In this document: positions 1 to 10,194 of the stretch, one piece after another | Numbering within the stretch: position 1 is the stretch's first letter | Layout: each line of letters starts with the position of its first letter | Assembly (NCBI GenBank): GCA_023935145.1 | Contig: CM043701.1 | Coordinates: 71,982,817 to 72,046,816, forward strand | Direction: 5' to 3' | Source: Bretschneidera sinensis | Taxonomy: Eukaryota > Streptophyta > Magnoliopsida > Brassicales > Akaniaceae | Length of the DNA stretch: 64,000 bases | The notes under the pieces: generated by a model | The model's input: only the letters and a program-made list of their open reading frames with translations | Database searches by the model: none | Told to the model about the DNA's origin: nothing | Program-made: the position numbers and the translations under genes

Positions 1-542
1 CTCTCTTGAATGAGATCTATTCTAGTGCATCTCTTGTGTTTTGTGTCTTTGCACTCTCACACTTGCACTTGAATTCTCTTGTATGATGGTCTTGTATATT
101 GTCTTGTGTTTGAGATGATATTTTTACTTGTGAATAGAAGACCCTTTATATAGGGTAATGGCTTCCTCATCCAATCTTTGAGATCAATCTCAACCCTTAA
201 ATCTCAAGAACCAAAAAGTCAAGGTTCTCTAAGAGTCTAAGTGAACCTATGCGTTTTAACCATGCTCCACACACCATCTCAAAAAAGGCTGAATAACATG
301 CTCCAGGTGTGCCTAGCGCCGCGGTCCAGAACAGGGCAGGCCGTGGTGCACACAGGGGCAGAACTCCTCCATTCTTCATCCTTTCTAGGTGTCGTGGCTT
401 GGGGAGACTGAGCCACGGCGTGACCTAGAGAGCTGATCACTTGGGCTTGCTGCTGGCCGCGGCGCGTAAGGCTAGGCCGCAACGCATATCTCTAAGCTTG
501 ATGCTGAACTTCTCTTGTTTAATCCTTGGACAAATCCCAACA
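1..542 (-). repeat. Cop-1 3' LTR, partial
   Basis: Positions 1-542 repeat 5232-5774, starting from CTCTCTTGAATGAGATC and ending in CCCAACA. About 350 bp of the LTR lie outside the window. It contains a GC-rich block (about 300-485) with several CCGCGGC-type motifs in otherwise AT-rich DNA. Confidence 0.9.
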
Positions 543-557
543 TTCTCTACCTTTGTC
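543..557 (-). other. Cop-1 polypurine tract
   Basis: On the minus strand the LTR is preceded by GACAAAGGTAGAGAA. The same tract (GACAAAGGGTAGAGAT) precedes the 3' LTR of Cop-2. Such a tract primes plus-strand DNA synthesis; two pyrimidines interrupt the purine run. Confidence 0.65.
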
Positions 558-623
558 TAAGCGATTAAACCTGAACCCATTATGCAGAGAACTCAATATC
601 TAAACTCAACTTGAGTCACCATA

Positions 624-2146
624 TCAACCGACTCCAATTCTAAGAAGTCCAAGGCAATGATTGAACTTACTTAGAGGTAGAACTTTAGTACCTAAATCTG
701 CAAGGTTTTCTTCCGTGGCCACTTTGTCCACATGAATGCATCATTCTGTAACATTTTACCGAATGAAATGATACCGAACATCCATATCCTTTGTCCTCTC
801 ATGGAACATCGGATTCTTGCACAAATGCAATGCACTTCGGCTATCCAAATACACCACCACCTACTCTTTTAGGACCTTCAACTCTTCCAACAACCCTTTG
901 CACCACATAGCCTCCTTAATGGCTTTCATTGCAATTATGTACTCAGCCTAGGTTGTTGAGAGTGCTACCACCAGCTACAACTGAGCCTTCCAACTTATAC
1001 AATATCCGTTTAAGTTGAAGAAGTAGGAGGTAATCAGTCTTCTTTTATTTCGGTCTGCTCCATAGTCCAAATCCGCATAACCCTCAAAACAGATGGACTT
1101 ACCCTTCTTCTCATAAACCAGCCCCACATCTAGGCTTCCCTTTAAGTACCTCAGCAACCACTTCATCCCAAGCCAATGCTACTTTATGACATTACTCATA
1201 AACCTGCTGAGAACACTCATTGTATGAGCAATGTTGGGTCTAGTGCTTACCATCATGAATATGACTGATCCAACCACACTAGAGTAAGGGACCTTTTCCA
1301 TTTTCTTCTTCTCCTCATCCGATCTCGAACATTGATCACTAAAGAACCTGAAATGACCAGCAAGGGGAACCTTCTCTGGTTTGCTATCTTCCATAGAAAA
1401 CTTAGATATCATCTTTTCTATTTAGGAAGTATGAGAAATCTTCAATCTGTTTCTCTCTCTTTCCCAGATTATACTCATCCCAAGGATCTTCTGTGCATGG
1501 CCAAGATCTTCATCTCAAACTCTGAACTGAGTTGAGACTTTAATTCTTCTATCCTTTCCCTGTTGTTCCCAACCAACAGCATATCATTGATATAGATGAG
1601 GATAATCACCATTTCCTCCACCTTGTGCCCTTTATAGTACAAGCACGAATCACAGTAGCTCTTCATGAAACCCAAGCTACTTACAAAGGAATCAAACCTC
1701 TTATTCCATTGCCAAGGTGATTGCTTCAGGCCATATAGAGATTTCTTCAATTAGCACAGCAAATCTCCCTGCTTTCCTTCCTCATAGCCTTCGGGTTGCC
1801 TCATGTAGATGGTCTCATCAAGCTCTCCATGTAAGAACACTGTCTTCATATTCATTTGCTTGATTTCCCAATTAAATTGGACCACCATTGCTAACACTAT
1901 CCTAATCGTCTTGTATTTCATAACCGGTGAGAATATTTCGGTGAAATCTATGCCTTCTCTGTGTGCGAATCCCTTTACCACCAGCCTAGCCTTATACCGA
2001 ACTTCATCCCTTAGAGTGTTCCCTTCTTTGATCTTGTAAATCCATTTACAATCCACAACTTTTTGTTTTTTTTTTGGTTTGGGCACCAATTTCCAAGAGT
2101 TGTTCTTCCTCAAAGAATCCATTTCTTCCTCCATAGCTAGCTGCAT
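624..2146 (-). pseudogene. Cop-1 reverse transcriptase and RNase H, decayed
   Basis: RT starts near 2146 with LAMEEEMDSLRKNNSW and runs through CKWIYKIKEG, FSPVMKYKTIR and LYGLKQSPWQWNKRFD. RNase H follows at about 1166-626 (YADLDYG, then ALHLCKNP in another frame) and ends at a stop at 624-626, about 80 bp before the LTR. Two polymerase aspartates are changed: the first motif reads QMNMKTVFLHGEL where the family has D for N, and the YVDD box reads YIND. RNase H has YADLDYG in place of YADSDYAG. Frame breaks occur near 1750, 1475-1412, 1179 and 974. The protein would copy element RNA in cytoplasmic particles in an active relative; this copy cannot work. Confidence 0.88.
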
Positions 2147-2413
2147 TTTGACAACTCCTTACATTCCATGGCATCCATGTAAGTTTTTGGTTCAACCCCT
2201 CATTCTAAATAAGGAGCTGCTACATTAGCATCCGCAAAACCATATCTCAAAGGTGGTCGGACCACCCTTCTTTCCCGGTCCCTTATGAGCTGATAATCAT
2301 TTCGATTCCCTGCATCATCCCCTTCTAGTTCAGCCTCCTCTTGAGTGTCTTGAGCTTAGCCTTCATCAATGGGGCTCTAACTGGTCCGAACCCTCTTGCC
2401 TTATTTGCTCTAC
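2147..2413 (-). pseudogene. Cop-1 integrase-RT linker
   Basis: This stretch joins the integrase C-terminus to RT. In scattered frames the minus strand gives an acidic region and then PPLRYGFADAN, which matches the Cop-2 frame at 43958. Stops interrupt it. No enzymatic domain is expected here. Confidence 0.6.
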
Positions 2414-3638
2414 CTAAACAGAATTTTCCTTGATGCTATGCTCCACAAATACCAGACTGGTTTGCTCACTATCCCCTGCATGGTTAGTTTTCTCCAAATA
2501 GGGAAATAACGATTCATTAAAAATGATATCCCTACTTATTATGAGTTTTGTTTCTTTTGGCTCTACGGACCACAACCTATACACCTTAACTGCATCACCA
2601 TACCCTAGAAACACACATTTTCTAGACCTTGGGCTAAGTTTATCATCCTTTTGATGTGCAAACACAGCACATTCAAAAGTTCTGAGGTTGTTCAACTCAG
2701 GGGGTTTCCTACTCCATATCTCCGTAAGAGTCTTAAGGTCTAAAGCCCTAGAGGGTGATCTATTAACAAAATATGCAACAGTAGACACAACTTCCCCCCA
2801 AAAACATTTTGGTAAACCTAACCCAATTAACATGCACCTACTTTTCCATAAGAGTCCTATTCATCCTCTCAGCAACTTCATTTTGCTGAGGGGTTTTCAC
2901 AACTGTTCTATGTCTTAGAATCCCATTTAACTCACAGAATTTATCAAAATCCTTTTTAAAAAATTCTAAGCCATTATCAATTCTTAACACCTTAACTACC
3001 CTGCCCGTTTGAATCTCCAACAAATTTTTTCACACCACAAATTTATTTAAAGCATCTGATTTATTTTTAAGCAAATAAACCCAAACATTTCTTGAATAAT
3101 CATCTATTAAAGAAAGAAAGTAACGATTACCTCCTTGTGTTGGTGTTCTTGCTGGTCCCCATAGATCCACATGAATGTAGTCAAGAATACCCTTAGACTT
3201 GTGCACTCCGGTGTTGAAGCTGACCCGATGTTGCTTCCCAACAATGCAACATTCGCAGAAATCAAGTTTCTCTACTTTGTCACCATTAAGTAGACCATCC
3301 TTACTGAGAACTTGCAGGCCTTTTTCGCTCATGTGTCCTAAGCGATTATGCCAAGGGGCTGCCTTATCTATCTCAGCCATCAAGCTTGCTACTTGATCCT
3401 TAATGTCTGTGTCTCCGATCATCTCATAGAGACCATCCTTTATTGTTGCTTTGATCACTATCAAAGATCCCTTGGTTACCTTGATCTTTCCTCCCTCTAT
3501 TTTATATGTGTACCCTATGGAATCTAGCTGCCCCAATGAGATCAAATTTCTTCTCAAATCCAGAAGATACCTCATATTCCGCAGCAGCCTTGTGACTCCA
3601 TCAAACATCCTCAACTGGATGTCTCCTATCCCTCTCAC
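2414..3638 (-). pseudogene. Cop-1 pre-integrase zinc domain and integrase
   Basis: The reading starts with the copia gag-pre-integrase region: histidines in WHNRLGHMSEKGLQ and cysteines in FCECCIVGKQ form the HHCC zinc site. The core follows with VDLWGPARTPTQGG, then LRIDNGLEF (second acidic residue) and PQQNEVAERMNRT (catalytic glutamate; the usual G before VAER is E). The C-terminal part includes CVFLGYG. Stops split it at 3030-3032 and near 2834. The 3030-3032 stop (TGA) replaces a tryptophan codon that is also a stop, TAG, in Cop-2. Integrase would join element DNA to the chromosome; this copy is broken. Confidence 0.88.
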
Positions 3639-3875
3639 TTAGCAAGAAGTATCATTCCCCAAGAAAACCTTTCCATCATTGGTTTCCTTGAAATTCTTGA
3701 ACCAATCCCTGTGAGGGCACATGTGATAAGTGCACTTGGAATCCAGGATCCATTTCTCGCAGCCTTGCCTCCTGCTCAAATTTGAGCACACAACAAGAAC
3801 ATCATCTTGCTGTTCTCCTTTGACAACTGAAGCCTCTCTATTGTTGGTTTGGCTTCTTCCTCTCTCATCCCACAA
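3639..3875 (-). pseudogene. Cop-1 aspartic protease, active site altered
   Basis: The minus frame reads DVLVVCSNLSRRQGCEKWIL and then the active-site region DSKCTYHMCPHRDWF, followed by VFLGNDTSC. The copia protease signature is D-S-G; here the glycine is lysine. Cop-2 keeps DSG. The protease would cut the Gag-Pol polyprotein inside particles. Confidence 0.8.
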
Positions 3876-4637
3876 CTTCTGGTAATCTTTCTTAAAATGA
3901 CCCTCCTTATTGTAGTAGTAGCATCTCTTTCCTCTAAATCTTGGTTTGGGGTGCGCTCTCCTATGGCTCTACCCTCTACCCTTTGTTTTATCCCGGTAGT
4001 TACCATAGATGTTACTGCCATTCCGAGTTGCTGGCCTTCCTCTAACGAACAACCCTTCTCCACTTGATGATTCCCTCATCTTGGATTTGAAATCATGAGC
4101 CTTTATAGCATTGATCAAAATTTCTTTGGTTAGTGTATCTCTTCCATATTCAATAGCATTAATCAAACTTTCAAAATAATCAGGAAGAGAATTCAGTAAC
4201 ATAACAACCAATTGTTCATCTGGGAATGTTATACTACAACTAGCCAAATCTTAAACTAGTTTATTAAACACATCAAGATTATCTTGCAACTCTTTATTAG
4301 GATCCATTTTAAAAGTAAAGATTCGTTTAAGAAGATATATCTTATTAGGGAGAGTGTTGGTAAGAAACAACTCATCTAGTTTCTTCCATATGACAACTGG
4401 ATCTTTCGATTCTCTGTACTTCCTTTTGATACTATCCGACATATGCAGAAAGATGGTGCTATACACCATCTTCTTCATCTCAATCCGCTGGACCTCTATG
4501 ATATTTGCTGGAAAAGTGTCATCTTCTCCAATCGCCAAGTCCACCTTTTGTTGTATAAGAACAGCCTTGATTTTCCGCTTCCAAAGAGCAAAGTCTCTCT
4601 TTCCATTAAACTTCTCAACAATGAAATTTGAACCCAT
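3876..4637 (-). pseudogene. Cop-1 gag (UBN2-type) with damaged zinc knuckle
   Basis: The start codon at 4637 opens MGSNFIVEKFNGKRDFALWK, the usual copia Gag start. The Gag body continues through LLNSLPDYFESLINAIEYGR with a stop near 4248. A zinc knuckle sits at about 3896-3937 but reads CYYYNKEGHFKKDY: two of the three cysteines of the CX2CX4HX4C pattern are tyrosine. A frame change near 4060 separates the knuckle from the N-terminal part. Gag would form the cytoplasmic particle shell and bind element RNA. Confidence 0.85.
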
Positions 4638-4679
4638 CTTACGAAGAAAATCTCAAATTTATGCAGAACCCACAAGTAC

Positions 4680-4863
4680 TTTCCAACTTCTAAATCTCAA
4701 GAACATGATCAAATCTTGATCACAACACCATTCTTGAATCACCGTCAAGAACCCGATCAGATCTTGATCCCAGCACCGTTCTTGAATCACCCAAGAAGTT
4801 GACATTTGATTCTTGGAGTCTTACTCCGATACCTTCTGTTCTAGCTCTGATACCCGCTCACCA
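4680..4863 (-). other. Cop-1 leader with repeated primer-site-like and direct repeats
   Basis: Between primer site and gag, two extra copies of a GGTATCAGAG-like sequence lie at 4821-4832 and 4843-4856. Two direct repeats built on AAGATCTGATCGG / GATCAAGATTTGATC lie at about 4700-4785. The Cop-2 leader has the same layout. Confidence 0.7.
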
Positions 4864-4865
4864 AA

Positions 4866-4877
4866 TCTCTGATACCA
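4866..4877 (-). other. Cop-1 primer binding site, initiator tRNA-Met
   Basis: The minus strand reads TGGTATCAGAGA one base inside the 5' LTR. It complements the 3' end of plant initiator tRNA-Met (TGGTATCAGAGC) at 11 of 12 bases. The tRNA would prime minus-strand synthesis. Confidence 0.9.
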
Positions 4878-4878
4878 C

Positions 4879-5774
4879 TGTTGGAAATCACCTCAAGATG
4901 CCCAGGTGGTGATCTTCCAAACACTCAAGTCTAGAATGACTTGTAATGAACAAAAACAAACCAATCAAAGAAAGAGAACACGAGCAATTGTTATCGAGGT
5001 TTGGCAATGTGCTTATGTCCCCGTGAGCTCCTCAGAGCTCTCTATACTAAATCAATGGAGTTCTTACAATTACAGTAACACCTCTTCAAGAATCCTTTTG
5101 TTCTTGAAGAACAAAAGAAGAGAAAAATAAAGTGAAAAGGACTAGTGATTCCCTGGAATTTGCCCTAAGAAAATTCCAATTACAAAGCCCTTGAATCCCC
5201 AATCTATACTACTCTCTCTCTAAACAACCAACCTCTCTTGAATGAGATCTATTCTAGTGCCTCTCTTGTGTTTTGTGTCTTTGCACTCTCACACTTGCAC
5301 TTGAATTCTCTTGTATGATGATCTTGTATATTGTCTTGTGTTTGAGATTATGTTTTCACTTGTGAATAGAAGACCCTTTATATAGGGTAATGACTTCCTC
5401 ATCCAATCTTTGAGATCAATCTCAACCCTTAGATCTCAAGAAATAAAGACTCAAGGTTCTCTAAGAGTCTAAGTGAACCTGTGCGTTTTAACTATGCTCC
5501 ATGCACCATCTTAAAAAAGGCTAAATAATATGCTCTAGGTGTGCCTGGCACCACGGCCCAGAACAGGGCAGGCCGCGGCGCAAATAGGGGCAGAACTCCT
5601 GCATTCTTCATCCTTTCTGGGTGCCGCAGCTTGGGGAGGCTGGGCCGCGGTGCAGCCTGGAGAGCTAACCACTTGGACTTGCTACTGGCTACGGCACACA
5701 AGGCTGGGCCACGGCACACACCTCCAAGTCTGATGCTAAACTTCTCCTGTTTAATCCTTGGACAAATCCCAACA
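4879..5774 (-). repeat. Cop-1 5' LTR, 896 bp
   Basis: It begins TGTTGG and ends CCAACA in the window. The CCCTATATAAAGGG TATA region is at 5374-5387 on the minus strand. A U5-side module reading GAGGTTTGGCAATGTGC is at about 4998-5014, followed by paired GAGCTC sites at 5024 and 5036. A GC-rich, CCGCGGC-containing block lies at about 5540-5725. Confidence 0.92.
5374..5387 (-). promoter_or_regulatory. TATA box of the Cop-1 5' LTR
   Basis: The minus strand reads CCCTATATAAAGGG, a TATA box framed by complementary CCCT and AGGG. Both LTRs of Cop-2 keep the same sequence (40896-40909 and 45593-45606). Confidence 0.65.
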
Positions 5775-6059
5775 ATTTGGAAGATCCTCAAAGGCTCTTC
5801 ATAATCCAATAGTCCAAAACATATAGCATTTACCTGGTCTTAAATGTCCAAATCATATATTAGGATCAAAGATAAAGTAATTACCCACATCATAAACTAT
5901 TATGAATCAAACTGTCCACAATTTGTGTAAAGTCTATAGACTTATAGCCAAATATGTATGATATATAATATGTTCCAGGGATGAAAACTAAGCCATTATT
6001 TTGGAAATATTAATAGGTAGCTTTCCCAAAAGCAATACAATATTTATTATTTTCTTGTT
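5775..6059. other. Unassigned AT-rich DNA
   Basis: About 285 bp between Cop-1 and the Tat-like fragment. I see no reading frame, terminal repeat or match to other parts of the window. It may be older host or repeat DNA. Confidence 0.4.
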
Positions 6060-6670
6060 ATTTCTTGGATGGATGAGAGTTTGAGACAAACTTTTCATCT
6101 CGGATTGGGCGTCGACAACTTCGTTGAGGACTTTGTCAGCTCGACTCTCCCCTTTCTAAAGGACACCCTTTACTTTTGTGTCGTGTATGCGGTTCATGTC
6201 TCGTACCCAGACTTACTTCCTCGGGTCGAATGTCCATGTTTCGAGGTACTAACTTGGTGGTCCTTCGAGTGGTGTTGATAGTTCTGATCGAGGACTGATG
6301 GTATCTGGTTTTGGTTGGTTCAAACTAGCCGAGTCGTACGACGAGCTCTTCAAGTTAGCGTTGAAGAGCGATGTACTCATCTCCACTGACAAGGACCGTT
6401 AGATCTGTCTCATGGACTTCTCATCAGATCACTTGGTTTGAATATGACCTAGCTTGTTGGTTGGGTGGGGCCCACTCTTCATTTACCTCATGCTAATTGT
6501 GACTTCCCGAGGCAAGATGATAGTTCTGTCCTTCCATCAAAAGTGAAGGTGGTGGTACTTCAGACGAGTTGATTTTAGAATTAGTCTGGGTAGTAATTTG
6601 TGTCAGATTTTTCTTAGGCGACATTTTAGATAGAGATAAGATTTATTCATTTTCCCACAGATGGCGCCAA
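6060..6670 (-). pseudogene. Leader and gag start of a Tat-like Ty3/gypsy element (fragment)
   Basis: On the minus strand a primer-site-like sequence, TGGCGCCATCTGTGGG (6654-6669), is followed by a short frame starting MSPKKNLTQITTQTNS at about 6628 and stopping near 6500. Farther on another frame gives EEVSLGTRHEPHTRHKSKG. TTGGCGCCGTCTGTGGG-type sites are, as I recall, typical of Tat-lineage elements. There is no pol. The plus-strand 69-codon frame at 6069-6278 is on the opposite strand and looks fortuitous. Confidence 0.5.
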
Positions 6671-6768
6671 TGTAACTCTTCAACTTTTTCATAGGTGAGG
6701 TAAGGAAATGTCTACTGATCTCCGGGAGGTATTAATTTATAAAATAGAAAGTTGTAATAAAAACAATA
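6671..6768 (-). repeat. End of a Tat-like LTR
   Basis: The LTR edge is placed at TGTAACTC, right beside the primer site. It runs about 98 bp before R1 LTR sequence begins near 6769. The other end of this LTR is not in the window. Confidence 0.4.
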
Positions 6769-7040
6769 ACAAACCCATTTTCCTTTAAAACAAACCATTT
6801 ACTCAAACTTTTCTCAAGAACACTTCAAATTCAAAACTACAAACTCATATTCTTAGTTTAATAGACTTGCTAGAAGATTAGAAAATAAAGAAGGATAAGT
6901 TTTTACCTTGATCTTTAGCAAAATCTCCCAATCTTTTCCTTTCTCTTCCTCTTCTTCTTCATCTTATCCTCTTCTCTTCCTTTTCTTTTCTCTTTCTCTC
7001 GTCTCTCTCAACTCTTCCAGAAAATTCAAACACTTATTGG

Positions 7041-7094
<54 letters not shown>

Positions 7095-7396
7095 TATATA
7101 GCCAAACTTTCCATTTATTACACCATCACCCTTCTACCTTGCACCTTTTAATATTTTCCACCAGATAACTCTCTAAATTCCATTTTTACTTAGTTTTTGT
7201 CACTATCCTTCAAAAACTTTGAAATTTTCTCATGACATATGTTTTTATTACATGATTCTTATTTTATATACTTATTTCCAAGTCTCACCATTCTCAATAC
7301 AAATTTATTATAACTTATTTTAATAAACACACCGAGTACGTGTCGAAGTGAAATTTAGTGATTTAAAATATTTTAATTAAAATATCGGACTCTACA
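6769..7396 (-). repeat. R1 left (3') LTR, truncated
   Basis: This stretch matches the last part of the right R1 LTR (from about 39752, ACCCATTTTCCTTTAAAAC) and of the R2 LTR, ending CTCTACA against ATTCCACA in R2. It holds a CT/CA microsatellite and a TATA-like TATATATAG at about 7092-7101 (minus strand). The first ~2 kb seen in the other R LTRs is missing; the Tat-like fragment abuts the break. Confidence 0.75.
7042..7092. repeat. (CT)n-(CA)n microsatellite
   Basis: A run of CT dinucleotides passes into CA repeats. The right R1 LTR has a shorter version at about 40026-40058. The 86-codon frame across it is low-complexity. Confidence 0.95.
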
Positions 7397-10194
7397 ATTC
7401 TCCTTCACTAATAAAAATTGTCCTCAAAATTTTCTTGACCAGGATTCACAATTAGTTAGGATTATTATTTTCCACAAGTTTGCTTCACATTTTCAAATAC
7501 ACTTCCTAATTGACTGTTTCCTTTCGTTGCTACCACTCACACTCTTATCTTACCAATGACTTGATTTTTCTCTATACAGTTCATAATCGACTGTCTAATT
7601 ACTAGAATAATCTAATATATTATTTCAATAAAAATTTTATCAAGTTTGGCTAAAGACTTTATTTAATTATCCCCCCATTCTCACTTTTCTATCAAATACT
7701 TACTCTTATGATTTGTTATTTCTCCTCCATTATCAAATTAGCTTTTCAATTCACACATTCTTTAAATAAATAGCTTTTCAATCTACATCCCTTTAATAAC
7801 TTTCATTTCTTCTTGTATTCCAAAAATTAAGTTTCTCACCACCCTATACTCCTTTCCGAATCTTTTAATTCTATCTCGACTTTACACTTCATGGATCTCA
7901 ATTGCGGTTCAACTTTTACCCATATTTCTCTCCCAAGACACCTCCCCACTAAGAGTTATTTATCAACTATGCAACTTCTCTTATCGTTCAATAATTTCTT
8001 TCTCTATATAGATACTATACTTAGGATCTGTCAATAGTATTACTAGAAGATTTTAACTCCGTATAATTTAGGTATTTAATCAACCACTCAAATTGTAAAT
8101 GTCACATTTTTAGTTTACCTAAGGAAGTAGATCAGTCTTAATGCCATCATAACTCAACTTCCAATTTACTCACATAATTCTTGGCATCTCTTTATCAATT
8201 AATCCTTTTAAGAATTTACCTCTTGTTCCTTAATGTATCTTTTAGTTATAATTTAGGCTTCCGTTTTTATCTCCATCTAAACTTGAATTGATCTGTCTCT
8301 AACCAGGGTATGCTTACCAAGAAAACTCACCTAATCCATTATTTTAATAGTAGTAAAAGTACCCTACTCGTTGCTAAAACTCCATTACAATTAGTCTCTT
8401 TTATTACTATATTTACTCGATCATGGTACAACATCACTTGGGAATTAAATGAACCAAATATTATTAATCACTGGTAACAAGCTCCGTTCCACAAGTCTCT
8501 TTCCAACTTCATCACCTATAGTTATTCTTTAAATATAATTTATTAAATTTATATTTTTCCTTTTATTTAAACTTTTAAATGGTTTTTCCCCATTTAGACT
8601 TTTCTTTTGTTATTGGTTATACTCCAAGATTATCATTCTTATCATTCTTCCCAAATTATTTTTCTCCTTTACATACTTCCTTAGATCAAATATTCTACTC
8701 ATTTTCTATGCTATATACTTTATACTACAAGCCAAATCAGTATTTCTCTTACTTAGAAAAATCTCAAAGGTACACCTTAGATAACTCTTCACCCCAAAGT
8801 TTTTAGTGCTTACACATCATCTCCATAGCTATCATATAATTTTATGAATTATCTCTTGCTTTAACTTCTCAAACGAATATTTTCCTCAACTCTTAACCTT
8901 ATATTCACTTGTATATGTATCGTCTCAAACCATGATTAATGCTTCTCAAAAACTTGGATTCTTATTTCTTTTTCAACTTGCCTTTTATCTTTATTTCCTT
9001 TTGTAACTATTCGATCCCTAATGTTAAGGATGGCTTCACTAAAAGTTTCCAACTAAGCATAAATTACATCTTATTTCATAAATCCTCATTTTTAATTTAA
9101 CATACCCTCTACTTTTTGTTTTGTTAACAAACCCTTAACCTTACCAAATTAATCCATCTCTTTTTTGTTTCTAACAATAATACCCATCACATTTGTACCT
9201 ACTAGATTTCTCATCTTTCTTAAAATTCAGTTATCTTCCACTTTTTCATTTTGCAACATTTCGAGTGCTAGCATAAATCCTTTACATCCAATCTAACTTT
9301 TTATCAATTAGTTCCCTGAATTTAATGTCTTCATTCCTTTATTCATCTCTACTTCCTAACAAGATTTTAAACATTTAAATGATCTTTTTGTCTCAATGAC
9401 ACCTCAAATCCATTTATTTCCTTGTTTCTCTTTCAAGTTCGCTTTAGGGAATCAAACCTTTTAGAAAACCATCCCACACTTCACTCTGAATTTTTCTTTT
9501 CCAAAACTTACGTCTACAAGGTACACTTTGAATCTTAACAATCTTCGTTAAATTCACTATACTTAACAATATTCAAATATAATAAATAGTTTTAACTGCA
9601 CAAAATTTATACAACTTTTTATACTAGCAACCTTTAATTCAATCATAATTGATATTCTCTTTCATATATACTTGGCAAAAATTCTTATTTTTCATTTCTT
9701 TAACAACTCTCACACTTTTCTTGATTACTTTAAATTTTCTTCTTTCCTTCACATTAAACTCCACTACAACCCACAACGCTTAGTAACCTCTACTCTCTCT
9801 AATTATATTCTTTAGTCAATACTCCTCCCAACACTATTCCTTTCTACTATACTCCCACTTTCAATGATTCATAGGTTACAACCTTCTTCTCTCATTCTTT
9901 TTCTTTGTATTATTACTAATAGTTGTTAAGTCTTTATCCTTTGCTAAGGTAGAATTTGTAACTCATCATCTCAATCCAAACTTGTTTTATTAACTTATAG
10001 CACACTTCTTTATCCCACAATCCTTTAATCTTATGTTCTATACTTATTTCTCTTCCACAACAATTGTTCTAATACTCTCATATCTCATTGAACTATTGAT
10101 ATCCTATACTACACCGTCTTAACACCTCCACTTTAAATAGTAACCTCTTTTGCTAAACGTACATCTCATATTTTTGCTAGTTTCCATTCCTTCC
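7397..10194 (-). mobile_element. R1 internal region, left part (non-coding)
   Basis: Beside the LTR the minus strand reads AGTGAAGGAGAAT, a purine tract like those of R2 (GTGGGGGAGAAT) and Tek-1 (GGGTGGGTAGAAT). The remaining 2.8 kb is pyrimidine-rich on the plus strand, has no long frame and shows no pol motif in any frame I checked. It resembles 61609-63324 in R2 over its first ~1.8 kb. Its coding-free, long-LTR form suggests a large non-autonomous derivative, though very old decay is possible. The last five bases, CTTCC (10190-10194), are the target duplication of Ath-A1. Confidence 0.65.

Larger units (their letters stand above)
1..5774 (-). mobile_element. Cop-1: Ty1/copia LTR retrotransposon, Tnt1/Tork-like, left LTR cut by window edge
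   Basis: The element reads on the minus strand in the order 5' LTR (4879-5774), initiator-Met primer site, gag, protease, integrase, reverse transcriptase, RNase H, purine tract and 3' LTR (1-542). Integrase before RT is the copia order. The gag start (FNGKRDFALWKRKIKAVL) and the integrase, RT and RNase H blocks are Tnt1-like. All reading frames carry stops or shifts and key catalytic residues are changed, so the copy is dead. Its relative Cop-2 lies in the opposite orientation at 40541-46115. The lineage call is by motif recognition only. The target duplication cannot be checked because the left end is outside the window. Confidence 0.9.

Noticed and set aside
4866..4877. tRNA gene
   Set aside because: Only a 12-base complement of the tRNA 3' end beside an LTR; no cloverleaf.
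6069..6278. Plus-strand frame of 69 codons as a gene
   Set aside because: It is antisense to a better supported Tat-like leader/gag fragment and shows no known motif.
6908..7168. Plus-strand frame of 86 codons
   Set aside because: It is built from the CT/CA microsatellite and pyrimidine-rich LTR DNA.
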